Source of the DNA: Triglochin maritima
Taxonomy: Eukaryota; Streptophyta; Magnoliopsida; Alismatales; Juncaginaceae
Assembly: GCA_963682175.1 (NCBI GenBank)
Contig: OY821784.1
Location: forward strand, 33,709,621-33,773,620
Length of the DNA stretch: 64,000 nucleotides
Direction: 5' to 3'
Shown here piece after piece: positions 12,511 to 22,772 of the stretch (the first letter of the stretch is position 1; each line of letters begins with the position of its first letter). The notes below the pieces were generated by a model that saw nothing but the letters and a program-made list of their open reading frames with translations, was not told the DNA's origin and did not search any database. Both the position numbers and the translations under genes were made by a program.

Positions 12511-12920
12511 GAGCACATTAACGGCGCCCAGGCAGTTCCCGGACGTCCTGATTTATCTCTCAGTCACGTCAGCTTCTCTCTCCGCTACGTCAGCTCAAAC
12601 CAACCCCCTAAAATTTTCTTAATCACACCCAGAAACAACTCAAGCGCCCTACATTCTTTCCCCTACACGTTATTTCGGGATCAAATCTAAACAAAACACG
12701 AAAAAATATCAAAAATTCTAGAAAATATAAACAAATAAAAAACTTATTTTCATAAAAATATTTTTGAAAAAACAATTTTAAATGATTTTTAAAATATTTT
12801 CTAAACACAAAAAAGTGACCAACCGTGGGGGACTGATTTGCCATTTTTTTATTAATAAAATGCTGATGTGTCAGGTGGAATTTCTGGGAGCCTGGTTTTT
12901 TTGCATCGTTAATGATGCTC
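12511..12920. mobile_element. Tourist/Harbinger-type MITE with TTA duplication
   Basis: The left end reads GAGCACATTAACG and the right end, reverse-complemented, GAGCATCATTAACG, flanked by TTA at 12508-12510 and 12921-12923. The 410-bp interior has no coding potential. A partial relative is found at 44600-44735. Confidence 0.8.
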
Positions 12921-12923
12921 TTA

Positions 12924-13560
12924 GTATAGTTGTTTCATGTCAATACCTCTAAAACATATCCATCTATGTACAAAATTATAATATCCTCGATAAGATGTTA
13001 CTCATCTTAACTCCAACTCACACCTAAATTTTTGAGTACATGCAACGATACCATTTCATCCAACGACGCTAACTTACGGGATTTTGAACTTTTAGTTTTT
13101 AATGTAATTTCAGATTTAAAATAACAAAAAAATAATTATTAATAAACAGATGAGAAGATTTGTTATTAAATGACATCTAAGTTTAACATGAAAGAAAATA
13201 AAAAATATCATACCCTTGTGCTTGGAAAAAAGTTGAACTTGATAATAGACACTATACATAACAACGAAAGTACTCTAGGCTTTAAATACAAAAAAAGACA
13301 GAACACATTCAATTAATACTAATAAGATCAAATAATAGATAAGCCAATCAGCGTAGCTTGCTGGTTATTTATGCCCTCCTAGTTTCTTTAGTCCCATGTT
13401 CAAATTTTTACTATGTACTGTCAAATTTTCTGACAAAGAAACTTTTATATATTATAGAAAAACTCACAACAAAAGAGGGACCCACGGGCCCATTGGGCTT
13501 AACGTGGGTCCGCCCCTGGGCATGTGACCAAACATGGTAAATAAGATATGTTCTACTACT
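12924..13560. other. Intergenic, no gene recognised
   Basis: AT-rich sequence. A repeat-like patch at about 13355-13530 contains GGGCCCATTGGGC and GTGGGTCCGCCCCTGGGC, but its class could not be named. Confidence 0.3.
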
Positions 13561-13568
13561 CTTTAAGC

Positions 13569-13858
13569 TAGGGGAGAGTTTCGGCCCGAACTCGGACCGG
13601 ACTGGACCTAGATTCTCTCCGGGGTCCAGACTGAAGACCGGACTGGTCAGATTCGGTCCGGACCGAACCCAGACCGATCAGTCCGGTCCGGTCCAAAAAC
13701 CCGGACCGGACCGAATATTTGTGGGGATTTTTGGGTTTTGGACCGAGATCGGACCGGACCGAAACCCGGACCGGTTGGTTTCAGTCCGGACCGAACCCGG
13801 ACCGATCGGTCCGGTCCGGTCCAAAAACCCAGACCAGACCGAATTCTGCTCTCCCCTG
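13569..13858. mobile_element. hAT-type MITE made of GGACCGGACC motifs, 8-bp target duplication
   Basis: Ends are TAGGGGAGAG (left) and CAGGGGAGAG (right, reverse-complemented), flanked by identical 8-bp repeats CTTTAAGC at 13561-13568 and 13859-13866. Nearly the whole 290-bp interior consists of CGGACCGGAC, GGTCCGGACCG and GGTCCAAAAACCC motifs in both orientations, in two similar halves. There is no coding sequence; mobilisation would need a hAT transposase from elsewhere. Confidence 0.88.
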
Positions 13859-13866
13859 CTTTAAGC

Positions 13867-14560
13867 CTACAAGCTGACCTACTTCACCGTGAAACCAATT
13901 TGCAAAACCTAGCTTTCACGTATTCTTTTGCAACACATAAGTACATTGCAAATTTACTAAAATTACATTGCAAATTACAAAAGAATCATCACTCAACATA
14001 TTCTTTTGCAATACATAATATATCGTTTGACCTTCTAATTGGGTGGAAGTTGCAAAAACCATGGACTATTTATTTGGATATTTTTATATACGTAAGTGCA
14101 TTGATAGAATAAATCTTACTTTGCCATCAATCTGAATTGATCTGTATCAAAACTTATCAATGGTCCTTTTATTGTATAAATGGATCGGCAAATTGAATAG
14201 TCAAAAGGTTAGACCCATAGTAACTACCAGGTTAGGTCAAAATTGACACACAATGATCCAAAACACCACAAGTAAAGAGGTGATACACAGAGTGTATTCA
14301 AACTCATTTAATGACTAGTTGGATTGGGTAAGCACAGAGTTTGGTCGCAAACTAGCAGCTACTGACGTTCGGTGGGATACATTTATACAACCCACAAAAT
14401 ATTTAAAATTAATCTTACCGGTTATCAAAAAACTCCAGACAAAGGACATATTGTAAATTAGTATTTCTCTAAGGGGGTATCTACAAAATATCAAAGACTT
14501 TTGTTTGGAGTTTGGGACCAAACGCATTAAAAGCTGAGATCACTGGTTTTCTATCACATC
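13867..14560. other. Intergenic / promoter side of the C2 gene
   Basis: No gene or transposon ends recognised. It probably includes the promoter of the gene starting at 15568. Confidence 0.35.
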
Positions 14561-15567
14561 ATTTTTCCTTTCTTCACACAAGTTCTGGAAGACAAAGGCA
14601 CGAGAACAGGGTTTTCCCTACTTTTCGGGTAAAATTCAAAGACCCATTAAACACTTTTACTTTTCTGGTGCATAAAAAATGGTATTTTATTTCTATTTTC
14701 GTTGTTTATGTTGGAATTTTGCGTTTCATGATGTTTACTAGTGCATTTGTTGTGATTTTGGTGGATCAAATCTTATCACTTCAAGCTATTGTGATCATTT
14801 TTTAACCTTAATTAAGGTTAAAGGAGCAGACTCATTTCTGTTTTCAAGCTGAATTTATGTTTGGTTGCTGATTTTGCTGAAAAGATTCAGACTTTGGTAG
14901 GTATGTTTCTGTAAAGGGGCAAAAAGATTCAGACTTTGCTGATTTCTATTTTATGTTTTTATTTTGGTATTTTAGTAACTGGACTGTTCACTTTTTGGTT
15001 CATGCAGCTGTTTTCTTGATATTTTGATGGTTTTATTTGTTTTTTTTATTTGCTTATTTGACATGGGCTTCACATTTAGAAATTAGGGTTTATGTACAGA
15101 AGAGGAAGCATTTGGTTATAATTTTGTTGCCGATCTCAATTATCTGAGCTTTCTACTTTACTTGGGCTTATCAAGAAGGGTGAATAGGCCATGCTTCCAG
15201 CTTAGGCCATAATATACTTCATCCAGTTTTTATGTTGATATCATCATATCAATATATTCTAATATATGTGGGATCTGGTTCCATATATGTTTAAAATCTG
15301 AAAAAAAGACATGTCTTTGCCCTCCTAGATATTATAATTCATTATGTTTAAGCTTACCTAATTTCCTGATGATGTTTCAATCAACCAGTAAGCTACTTGA
15401 ATTCTAATGTTTTTTCAATGTTTGTGTTTGTAGAATAATACTTGATTCCCACCTTACAATAGAACCTACCAGTCATTTACATAGCTTCTGAGATTGGTTA
15501 ACTGCTTATCCCTAATCCTTGTTGTCCAAACAGGCTATAAGTAAATAAGAAATTACAAATCCATATC
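14561..15567 (+). other. Probable 5' UTR exon and leader intron of the C2 gene
   Basis: A pyrimidine-rich stretch around 14560-14626 ending before GTAAAATTC could be a first non-coding exon. The acceptor is better supported: TTGTCCAAACAG ends at 15533, 34 bases upstream of the start codon. The intervening T-rich sequence without a long open frame is typical of a plant leader intron. Transcript data would settle this. Confidence 0.5.
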
Positions 15568-16653
15568 ATGGGGTCTCAAAATGATTCGTCCCACAAAACA
15601 GATTTTGTTGGATCTCTCGATGTTTACATCCACAGTGCCCGTGAGATCCACAACATCTGCATATATCAGAAGCAAGATGTGTATGCTAAGGTTTACCTCA
15701 CCAGCGATCCGGGCAACTCTAAGTCGAGCAAAATAATCAATGGTGGAGGAAGGAATCCGGTCTTTGATGAGAATGTCCGACTTGACGTGAAGACCATAGA
15801 CTCCTCTTTCAAGTGTGAGATATGGATGCTTAGTAGGGTCAGGAACTATCTTGAGGATCAGTTACTGGGCTTTGCATTGATACCTCTTAACGATATTTTA
15901 GTTGCTGAAGATAGTAAGTTAGAACACGAATTTTCACTATCGTCAAATGATCTCTTCCATTCTCCAGCTGGTTTTGTCCAATTATCGGTTTCCTACGTTG
16001 GGTCTTCACCCAATGTTGTGACCATTCCCGTTGATAAAAATCCTTCCGAATGCAAACCAGATGATTCCATCCCTTCTGAATTGGGAAAAATTGAGTTTCC
16101 GGATTTGAAGGTTGTGAACGAAAATCAGATGATGGTTTCGGAATATCTGGAATCACAGTATACCAATAATTTGGTTACTTCTGAGAACAGCAAAGGCAAA
16201 ATTGACATTGTCGAAAGCTTATCTGCCAATAGTGTTGGTAACTACGATGGAGACCAGAATCATAATATTGAACCTGCTTGTGCGACCTCTAAGTGCATAT
16301 CGGATTCTTCTGAAGTTACCGAGTCTCCATGCCTGAAGCAAAAAGGTGCTGAAACTGAAGTTAGTAGCGAACATGGTGCCTCCAGTGGGCAAGCATCAAA
16401 TGTGATTGCTACTCCGCATGTAAAGCTAAATATCGAACCGGAGCAAGGTGTTGTGCAGCAGGACTTTGTAGACATGTACATGAAAAGCATGCAGGAATTC
16501 ACTGATTCTCTGTCTAAAATGAAGCTTCCTTTGGATGTGGAGAGCAACGATGAGAATCCAGAGGCCAACATGCATGACTCAACCGATCAGAAGATTCAGG
16601 AAGCTACAAAAACCAAATCCAGAGTGTTTTATGGTAGCAGGGCTTTTTTCTAA
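15568..16653 (+). CDS. Plant C2-domain protein, single coding exon, 361 aa
   Basis: The open frame runs unbroken from ATG to TAA. Residues about 15-135 form a C2 domain: GSLDVYIHSAREIHNICIY, then QDVYAKVYLTSDP, NPVFDENVRLDV, CEIWMLSRVRNYLEDQLLGF and a closing strand near FVQLSVSY. This matches a plant family of small single-C2 proteins, normally thought to bind phospholipid membranes, sometimes with Ca2+; whether all Ca2+-site acidic residues are present was not checked. The remaining 220 residues are Ser/Glu/Asn-rich and probably disordered, with a short conserved-looking segment DFVDMYMKSMQEFTDSLSKM near 298-317 and a tail ending FYGSRAFF. No signal peptide or membrane segment is visible. 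Start chosen as the first ATG before the domain. The gene appears intact. Confidence 0.88.
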   Translation: MGSQNDSSHKTDFVGSLDVYIHSAREIHNICIYQKQDVYAKVYLTSDPGNSKSSKIINGGGRNPVFDENVRLDVKTIDSSFKCEIWMLSRVRNYLEDQLLGFALIPLNDILVAEDSKLEHEFSLSSNDLFHSPAGFVQLSVSYVGSSPNVVTIPVDKNPSECKPDDSIPSELGKIEFPDLKVVNENQMMVSEYLESQYTNNLVTSENSKGKIDIVESLSANSVGNYDGDQNHNIEPACATSKCISDSSEVTESPCLKQKGAETEVSSEHGASSGQASNVIATPHVKLNIEPEQGVVQQDFVDMYMKSMQEFTDSLSKMKLPLDVESNDENPEANMHDSTDQKIQEATKTKSRVFYGSRAFF

Positions 16654-17009
16654 ACGTATTGTTCAGGTGATGTTAACTATTTAGATAGTTCTTTCATAGT
16701 GTTACTGTATAACAATGCTGAAACTTTGTAGGTGGCATTTAGTTTTTCTGAATGTAATTCTGAATCCGGTTTAATCTTCTTAACTAAATCACGTGTATGC
16801 ATGAATTCATAAAAGCAAGTTTTATCGAATTTGACCTGCTTGAGCCCCTGTCTGGTCAATTTTTTATGAGCTACTAATTTCTTTGTGATGTTACTCTGGT
16901 AAAGTACTGCTAAACACAATATTTGGTTTAGGAAGTGATTCATAAGTTTTAAGGGATAGTTCAGTTGGGAGATCCTTGTATTTGGAATAACCATGATCAG
17001 GAATCACAT
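16654..17009. other. 3' UTR/flank of the C2 gene
   Basis: No second gene seen. The phrase GTTCAGTTGGGAGATC at about 16960 recurs near 42292 upstream of the intact TPK start, which may mark an old segmental duplication. Confidence 0.35.
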
Positions 17010-17558
17010 TCTGGTAGTTGCAAAGTCCCTGGGCAATCTAAAAACAAAAAGAAGCACATATTTCTAGTTATCTTCTCTACAAAATGCAAAAAACCCAGTA
17101 TCCACACGGCCACACTGACACAAAAAAAAATCACAGCTGCGACCGCGAGGGCTACTTTCATCATGTGATAATTAGGAAGTAGAGGGCATCGACCCAAGTA
17201 TCAGTGTTGGAAGAGGAGAACTGGGAGGAGAGGGGATGTCAAAGGAAAGGTAGATTGAGAAGAAATTGACAGTATTTCGGATAATTCTAGGATTGGAAAT
17301 GGGGGTGTTTTGGGTCGACGAGGAGGTGATGTCGTTGATGATGGACATGGACGGGGTGGTGCAGCAGCGGTGGAGAATGTTTTTGGTCTTTTGTGGGTTG
17401 GAAGTGGAAGGGGAGTTGGAGGAGCTGAAGATGATTTGGTCTTTGACAGTTGGTGTTGGCTGGAAAAGTGGTTGGTCTTGTTCTTTAAGAATTGGATGTT
17501 TGAAAGATTTTTGGTTGAAGTTTGAATTTGAATCTAGATTTTAGAGGGAGTTGTCCAT
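17010..17558 (-). pseudogene. Truncated two-pore K+ channel (TPK) duplicate
   Basis: Read on the minus strand from an ATG at 17558, the sequence parallels exon 1 of the larger TPK copy (41702 downward): MDNSL, a stop at codon 6, then NLDSNSNFN and the proline/glutamine-rich N-terminal tail in shifting frames. Near 17197-17160 it reads NTDTWVDALYFLIIT, the start of pore helix 1, and jumps directly to MKVALAVAAVIFF..LGFLHFVEKI, the third membrane helix. The GYGD filter and second helix are deleted. Several stops and frameshifts are present and no EF-hand exon adjoins it. Flanking similarity at 17830-17940 to 42210-42300 suggests a segmental tandem duplication, not a retrocopy. Confidence 0.8.
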
Positions 17559-18019
17559 GCTTTTGTGTTTGTTGGTCTTGTTTTGGGTGAAGGGAAGGGG
17601 GATGAAAGATTTGGTATTGCTGAATTGGTGTCTTATTTGATGTTCAGTTGATGCTGGGTTTGTGTTTTGTTGGGATTTTTATTAGTTGGGTGGTTTTGAG
17701 ATGTGGAATCATGATAAGGAATGAAACGGTTTATATTATAGTGATGGTTTTGGGATTTGGAAATTTGAAGTGGACAAAGGGTGGCAAAGGTGAGCAAAAT
17801 GTGGATTTTTGTTGGTTTGGAGGAGGCAGAGAAGAAGTCATGGTATCCACCAATTATTAATTCTGATTGATATTTTTAATTTACTTCTGAAGGGTGTTTG
17901 ATTGGTCTTCCACGAAAATTCACAATTTAAAAAAGGAAAATAGGAAGCAAACTTGTATTTGATTTCATTTATAAATAAATACAGCAATAATGGTTCATGT
18001 GTGAAAACATGTTAAGATT
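17559..18019. other. Upstream flank of the truncated TPK copy
   Basis: No gene seen; parts (about 17830-17940) resemble the sequence upstream of the main TPK copy at 42210-42300. Confidence 0.35.
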
Positions 18020-18165
18020 TCGCCTAACTTTGCTGGGCGAAAAGCGGTGGTCGCCCAAGCGACCACGCCGACGAACGGTCGCCTACGTGAACATTAGCTA
18101 ATACCACCACGGTTGAGAGAGCATTTTTGGCTTTGAATATAGTCAAAAGTCAGCTTCGTAATTAG
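18020..18165 (+). mobile_element. Small hAT remnant with a fragment of dimerisation domain
   Basis: Positions about 18025-18090 carry GGTCGCCCAAGCGACC-like palindromes similar in style to the subterminal motifs of the 5.5-kb element. Directly downstream 18100-18165 encodes NTTTVERAFLALNIVKSQL followed by RN and a stop, a recognisable piece of the hAT C-terminal dimerisation domain. No terminal repeats or target duplication were found, so it is an internal remnant. Confidence 0.6.
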
Positions 18166-19221
18166 TGTTCTTGTTTATTAAGTGGTGGTGGTGACGAAGT
18201 TACGACAAACTCTTTGAGATCGATGTGTTTGGGAGTATTAAAACATATAAAAGTTACTTTGATTTTAGAATGTCCATCGTCGAAAACAACATTTTGTGAT
18301 ACGTCTACTTGAAAGCGAAAAAATAAACATTTTTAGCGTACGGTGTCTTAAATTTTTAATGTGTGATACAAAACAAAATTCCCATAATGTTATAAAAATT
18401 GTCTTCCCATGAGTTAAAATTTTGTATACGGGTATAGATAAAAATCATACCCATATCTGTCACATTGATAGAGTGAATTAGATATACATATACAAAATTT
18501 TGAACCACCAAGCTTTCAATTTCCTTATATTTCACATCCCTTAAAGTTTTTTTGTTTTGATTTTTTTAAAATTAGTTTGAATCTTTTTTTTATTTTTTGA
18601 AAATACGTTTCTAATTGTTTTGATTTTTTAGATTTTTTTAATTTTTTCCTAAGATGACCCCCAAAATGATGTGGATGAGAGATAAATTGTGGTGAGTTGT
18701 TGTTAAGAAGTGAATAATATAAGAAAGAGAAGAAAGCGAGTTGGGGAGAGAGAAAACTAGTATCGAAGAAAAAGAAAGTTAATTTGGAAGAAAAAGAGAA
18801 AAGATAGAAAATTCATAACCAGATCGTAAGGTCATGGTTACTGGTCAGTGATGATCTTAGATGTTAGACCTTTTACAAATCATGAACCCCATGCTCGGAT
18901 TCCCGACACAACCTTGCAGCAGGAATGAAACCTAAATAATAAAAAGTAACTTTTGTAAACTATCATACGATAACCTTTTCTTTTAAAATATTTCAAAATA
19001 TTCACATAGAAGTACATAAATTAAGAGCTATATCATTGCTCAATTAACCAGATAATACTTTGATGGGCAAATCAAAGAATGTAGTAAACCAGAATCACAG
19101 TAACCACCTTCACATCTGCTTGGGCAATTTGTGGATCTACTAAGAACAATTTTGATCCGTCTTCCCCTTCGTCGTAATCGCAAAAAATGGAGCTTCTATC
19201 CTCTGTAATACTAATGCAGCT
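18166..19221. other. Intergenic / 3' UTR side of the TPK gene
   Basis: AT-rich with no recognisable coding sequence; the part next to 19222 is the probable 3' UTR of the channel gene on the minus strand. Confidence 0.35.
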
Positions 19222-19399
19222 TCAAATTTTGGCGTGGTGAGAAGACTTAGAATCACTCTTGCCCTCAATCAGATCCACAAGTCTGATCTTGCCGAAATGG
19301 CCCGAGTCCAATCGGTCGAACTGAATGCAGATTTGCGAGATATCCTTCTCGGACACCTTTCCCATCTCTTTAAGTTTGTAAACTACAAACTCAGATTTA
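19222..19399 (-). CDS. Exon 2 of the disrupted TPK channel (C-terminal EF-hand region)
   Basis: The acceptor TTTGGTTTGCAG on the minus strand ends at 19400, and the exon opens with T, completing the AG left at the end of exon 1 (39139) as a serine codon. The exon encodes SKSEFVVYKLKEMGKV, the exit of EF-hand 1, and QFDRLDSGHFGKIRLVDL, EF-hand 2, and ends at TAA after a hydrophilic tail. TPK channels use these Ca2+-binding hands for cytosolic Ca2+ activation. The exon itself is intact; it belongs to a gene broken in exon 1. Confidence 0.85.
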
Positions 19400-20163
19400 C
19401 TGCAAACCAAAACTCCAATTATAATGTCAGAGAAACAATTATGCTAAAAGAATCTTAACTAGTTAACATAAATTAATTTGGTTAAATTTGCAGGATGTTG
19501 ATAAGTCTGAACGATCGATTTTCTTGTTTTATGCTCAAATCAATCTGTGTGGTATTATCGGTTCAAATCCACAGCCAAAGTTGCTTAACTAAAATTCAAA
19601 TAAAAGACATGTCCGCATTCTGTTAATCACACTCTCAGGAAATAATAGCTGATCTGTCGAATGATCTAATCACCTAAGATTCCTAGGAAACCAAAATTAG
19701 CCTTTCAAACTTTTAATGAGAATGAGATCTATAATCTGAAAAACAGATATACGCGCGAGTCTAAACAATGCTTAACAAAAGCTAACTGCAATTCATTAAC
19801 TGCTTGTAGTTTCAGCTTCTTGTACCATATCTTGGCAAAGTAGAACTCAACTCTAATGGGGAAAAGCTAAAAATAAATTATCACAGAAAATATCCCAAGC
19901 ACGCGTTCGAAAGAAAAACAGATTCTGATTTCCGACAACCGTTTGGAAGTAAACTTCCCACCATTATAGAAGAAACTACTTTTATATGAGTTTTCATGAA
20001 AGTTACAAGCTTCGAGCGAGATTGGTAGCCACAAATCTAACCTTTACATCCTATATTGTAGTACGACACTGCCTCCCAATAGATGCGATATGGCTTCATA
20101 ATAATATAAAAGTCATTAAACCATCCCTTAATTGCCAACAGAATATAGGTTAAACGTAAGATC

Positions 20164-22304
20164 TGTTAGAACTCTAACCATTGCTTAGGGACTAATCCCG
20201 TGATTAGTGGTGGTTTAGCATGGGGAATGGGGCGTGCACAGTGTTGTGCGTGGGGAAGGGGAGGAGAATAGTGTGGTGTGATGGTGTAGGGTGATGGTTG
20301 GGTTGGGTTTTGTGCTTGTGCAGGAGATAAAAACCACACTCACCTCTCTCTCTCTCTCACTCTTGCATTCTCTCACTCTTTCTCTCTTCATTTCCGGCGA
20401 CCAGATGAGGTGTCGACTCTGACGTTGCGGTGACGCGAGCGTGAGTGCGGAGGTTGCGGTCGGGCGTCAACGTTGAGCGAACTCCGGCGCGTTTCGTTTT
20501 CTTCTTGAGGTATGCTGACTTACTAGTGTGGTTTTATTGTTCCCCACGTTGGTGGAATGTTGTGGTCGGTCGCGGGAGGTTGGAGACCTCGCCGGCGACG
20601 AGAGAACGACGTAAAATCCTTGGCTGGTGCAAGGTTGCTGTCGACCAACGGTCGACCGGTGCCTTCAGGCGGTCTACCGATTTTACCTTTTTGCCCGACT
20701 TTAACCAACATCGGTCGAATGATGCCAATGTGGCGGTCGACCAGTTGCATGTGTGCTGGTGAGTTGGAGGCTTACTGTCGGATTTCGGTCGACCGTCCCT
20801 TGTTTTTGGGTCGACCAGAACTTAAGTGTACTTGATAATATTGCATGTTGTTCGATTGTTTTGGATATATCGTTCAACCGTTATATGACGTAGACTATTA
20901 GGATGACCCTGGTAGTTTTCGGTCGACCGATACCCCTGAGTCAGTCGACCGAATAGACTTGTTGATTTTGACCAACTTCGGATTTTGACCTCGTGTTCGG
21001 TCGACCGGTTTTAGACTGTTGTTCGACCGTTTGGACTTAAGTGACGTGCAGAATAGTTCGACCGTTGTAGCATTTCGGTCGACCGAACCTATTGGGGACG
21101 GTCGACCGGTTATGCTTTTTCGGTCGACAATTTGTGTGCAGAACTTAATTCCTGGTCTTGTGTTGTGTCAACTCTTTCCACGGAAATCTGTGTCCTCGCT
21201 TAGAGAGTGAGCCGGGAGGTGACGACGGGTACGTGCTCGTGCCTGTCCAGAGACTGCCGTGTGAAAGAGTGTGGACACTTGGGTCGCGCCACCTTCGTGT
21301 TGGACCGTGGTCTGGCGTGTTGTTGCTTTACTCTCTGTAGAGTAGTAGACCCGAGGGATCGTGGATCCCAATGCGTGTTGACGCATGGCTCGTGAAGCAT
21401 GATGACCCTGCAGACTACGGTCTGGACCCGTCCGATGTTGTGCCAGACGTATGTTGTATCGCCGATGTTGTGTCGGCGATGCCGCCGAGGTTTTTGCCGG
21501 CGATGATGGTGCCAACGATGTTCCGGCTTGTGGTTGTGTCGTCCGATGTTGTGTCGGACGTATGTTGTACCGCTGATGTTGTGCCGGCGATGCCACCTAG
21601 GTTGTTCCGGTGATGATCCTCGATTGGGCACCTATCTTGGGATGTTGACCGACCGGGCTACGGCTCCGTCGAGGTGGTGTAGACCATATGGTTACTTTGC
21701 ACGGAAGTGCGGACGCTCCTCACCGATCCCTTTGGCTCGAGTAGTCACGTGTGGGGGGTGCGTCGCGTACTGTTCGTAAGACCGTATGTGCCTACGGTAG
21801 GTTTCCGAGGGAGACCCGTTGTTGTTGCTGGACTGATGTCCTTGTGGACCCTGTTGAGGGTACTTTTGTTGTTGGACTGAGGTCCGGTTTACCCTTTGAG
21901 GGGTTTGATGCATTGCAGATGTGATATGACATGCTACCAGTATGATAGATTCATTTACCGTACTGTTACATTCATATAGGCGAGCTTGGCATAAGGGGTT
22001 TCCTAATTGGAAACTCAGACATCGTTGTTTGATTCATGTTTCAGGACCGTAGTAGGTTATGTCGGGTGGTGACAACGGACGCACACATTTTGGGTTCAGG
22101 ATCCTCTTCGGACTCTTCGAGGTCGTCGTGATTGCTTGTACCTGTCTTTCGTTATGTTGTTGTAATCACGTCTTTTGACAAACTCTGTTGTATTATCGGT
22201 GCACCGACTGTTGATTTATATGAGTAACATTCTCGTTGATGAGTTATTCTGATAATCTCTTGATTGTTTAAATTTTTAAATTTCAACTGTTTCGGTATGT
22301 TACA
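20164..22304 (+). mobile_element. Solo Ty3/gypsy LTR in the TPK intron, 5-bp target duplication
   Basis: Begins TGTTAGAACTCTAACC and ends TCGGTATGTTACA, flanked by AGATC on both sides (20159-20163 and 22305-22309). It is a diverged relative of the LTRs of the chromovirus starting at 22773, with the same order of segments: a CT-rich leader, a CGG-N4-CCG cluster, GC-rich CCGATGTTGTG repeats, and the same terminal motif. No internal region remains. Confidence 0.92.
20648..21130. repeat. CGG-N4-CCG palindrome cluster, ~22-bp pairing, in the solo LTR
   Basis: Clear pairs: 20920 and 20942 (22 bp; the second site has CAG in place of CGG), and 21099 and 21121 (22 bp; last site decayed). A further site at 21076 lies 23 bp before 21099. 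Half-decayed sites of form GTTCGACCG lie between. Spacing matches the full-length relative at 22.8-39.1 kb. Confidence 0.8.
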
Positions 22305-22309
22305 AGATC

Positions 22310-22767
22310 TCTAACATAAAACCATCAAAATTATGTTTGTTTGATTTTTTTGCAACGTCATACCATATAATCCTCTAAAAATTGCCATTAAAACCTCTTA
22401 AATCAACACCTCACTAGAACTTCTTCAACAATCTGAGTTACTAATATCAAATTAGTAGCCACTAAACATCCCTTGGGAACAATCTCAGTTAACCAGGAAG
22501 TGATGACAAATTTCTCATTCTTGTCTCACTAAACCAAACACATGCCCATGTTTATTTCAACTTCAGCAACTTACAGACACTATAGTTGACCCTGAAATCT
22601 GCAAAATCTATACTAGTAAAATTTTAAAATGATACACTCTTATTGGAAAATGAATACAAGTCAACTTATAAAATGAATTTATTGGTTAAATTTCGCCATA
22701 ATAGTTTACTACTGTCACAAAATCACATCAAATAACAATTGAATCATTAGAAAGTAAAAAAGAAGCC
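22310..22767. other. Original TPK intron sequence between two insertions
   Basis: No coding or transposon structure seen; AT-rich intron DNA bounded by the solo LTR and the chromovirus target duplication TCACC (22768-22772). Confidence 0.5.
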
Positions 22768-22772
22768 TCACC

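Noticed and set aside
12172..12690. 172-codon open frame overlapping the 12.5-kb MITE
   Set aside because: It runs across the MITE boundary with its TTA duplication, and shows no conserved domain; not a gene.
21168..21631. Overlapping open frames of 140+ codons in the GC-rich part of the solo LTR
   Set aside because: They arise from GC-rich CCGATGTTGTG repeats, exist on several frames at once and are not kept in the related LTRs at 24.0-24.4 and 30.8-31.1 kb.
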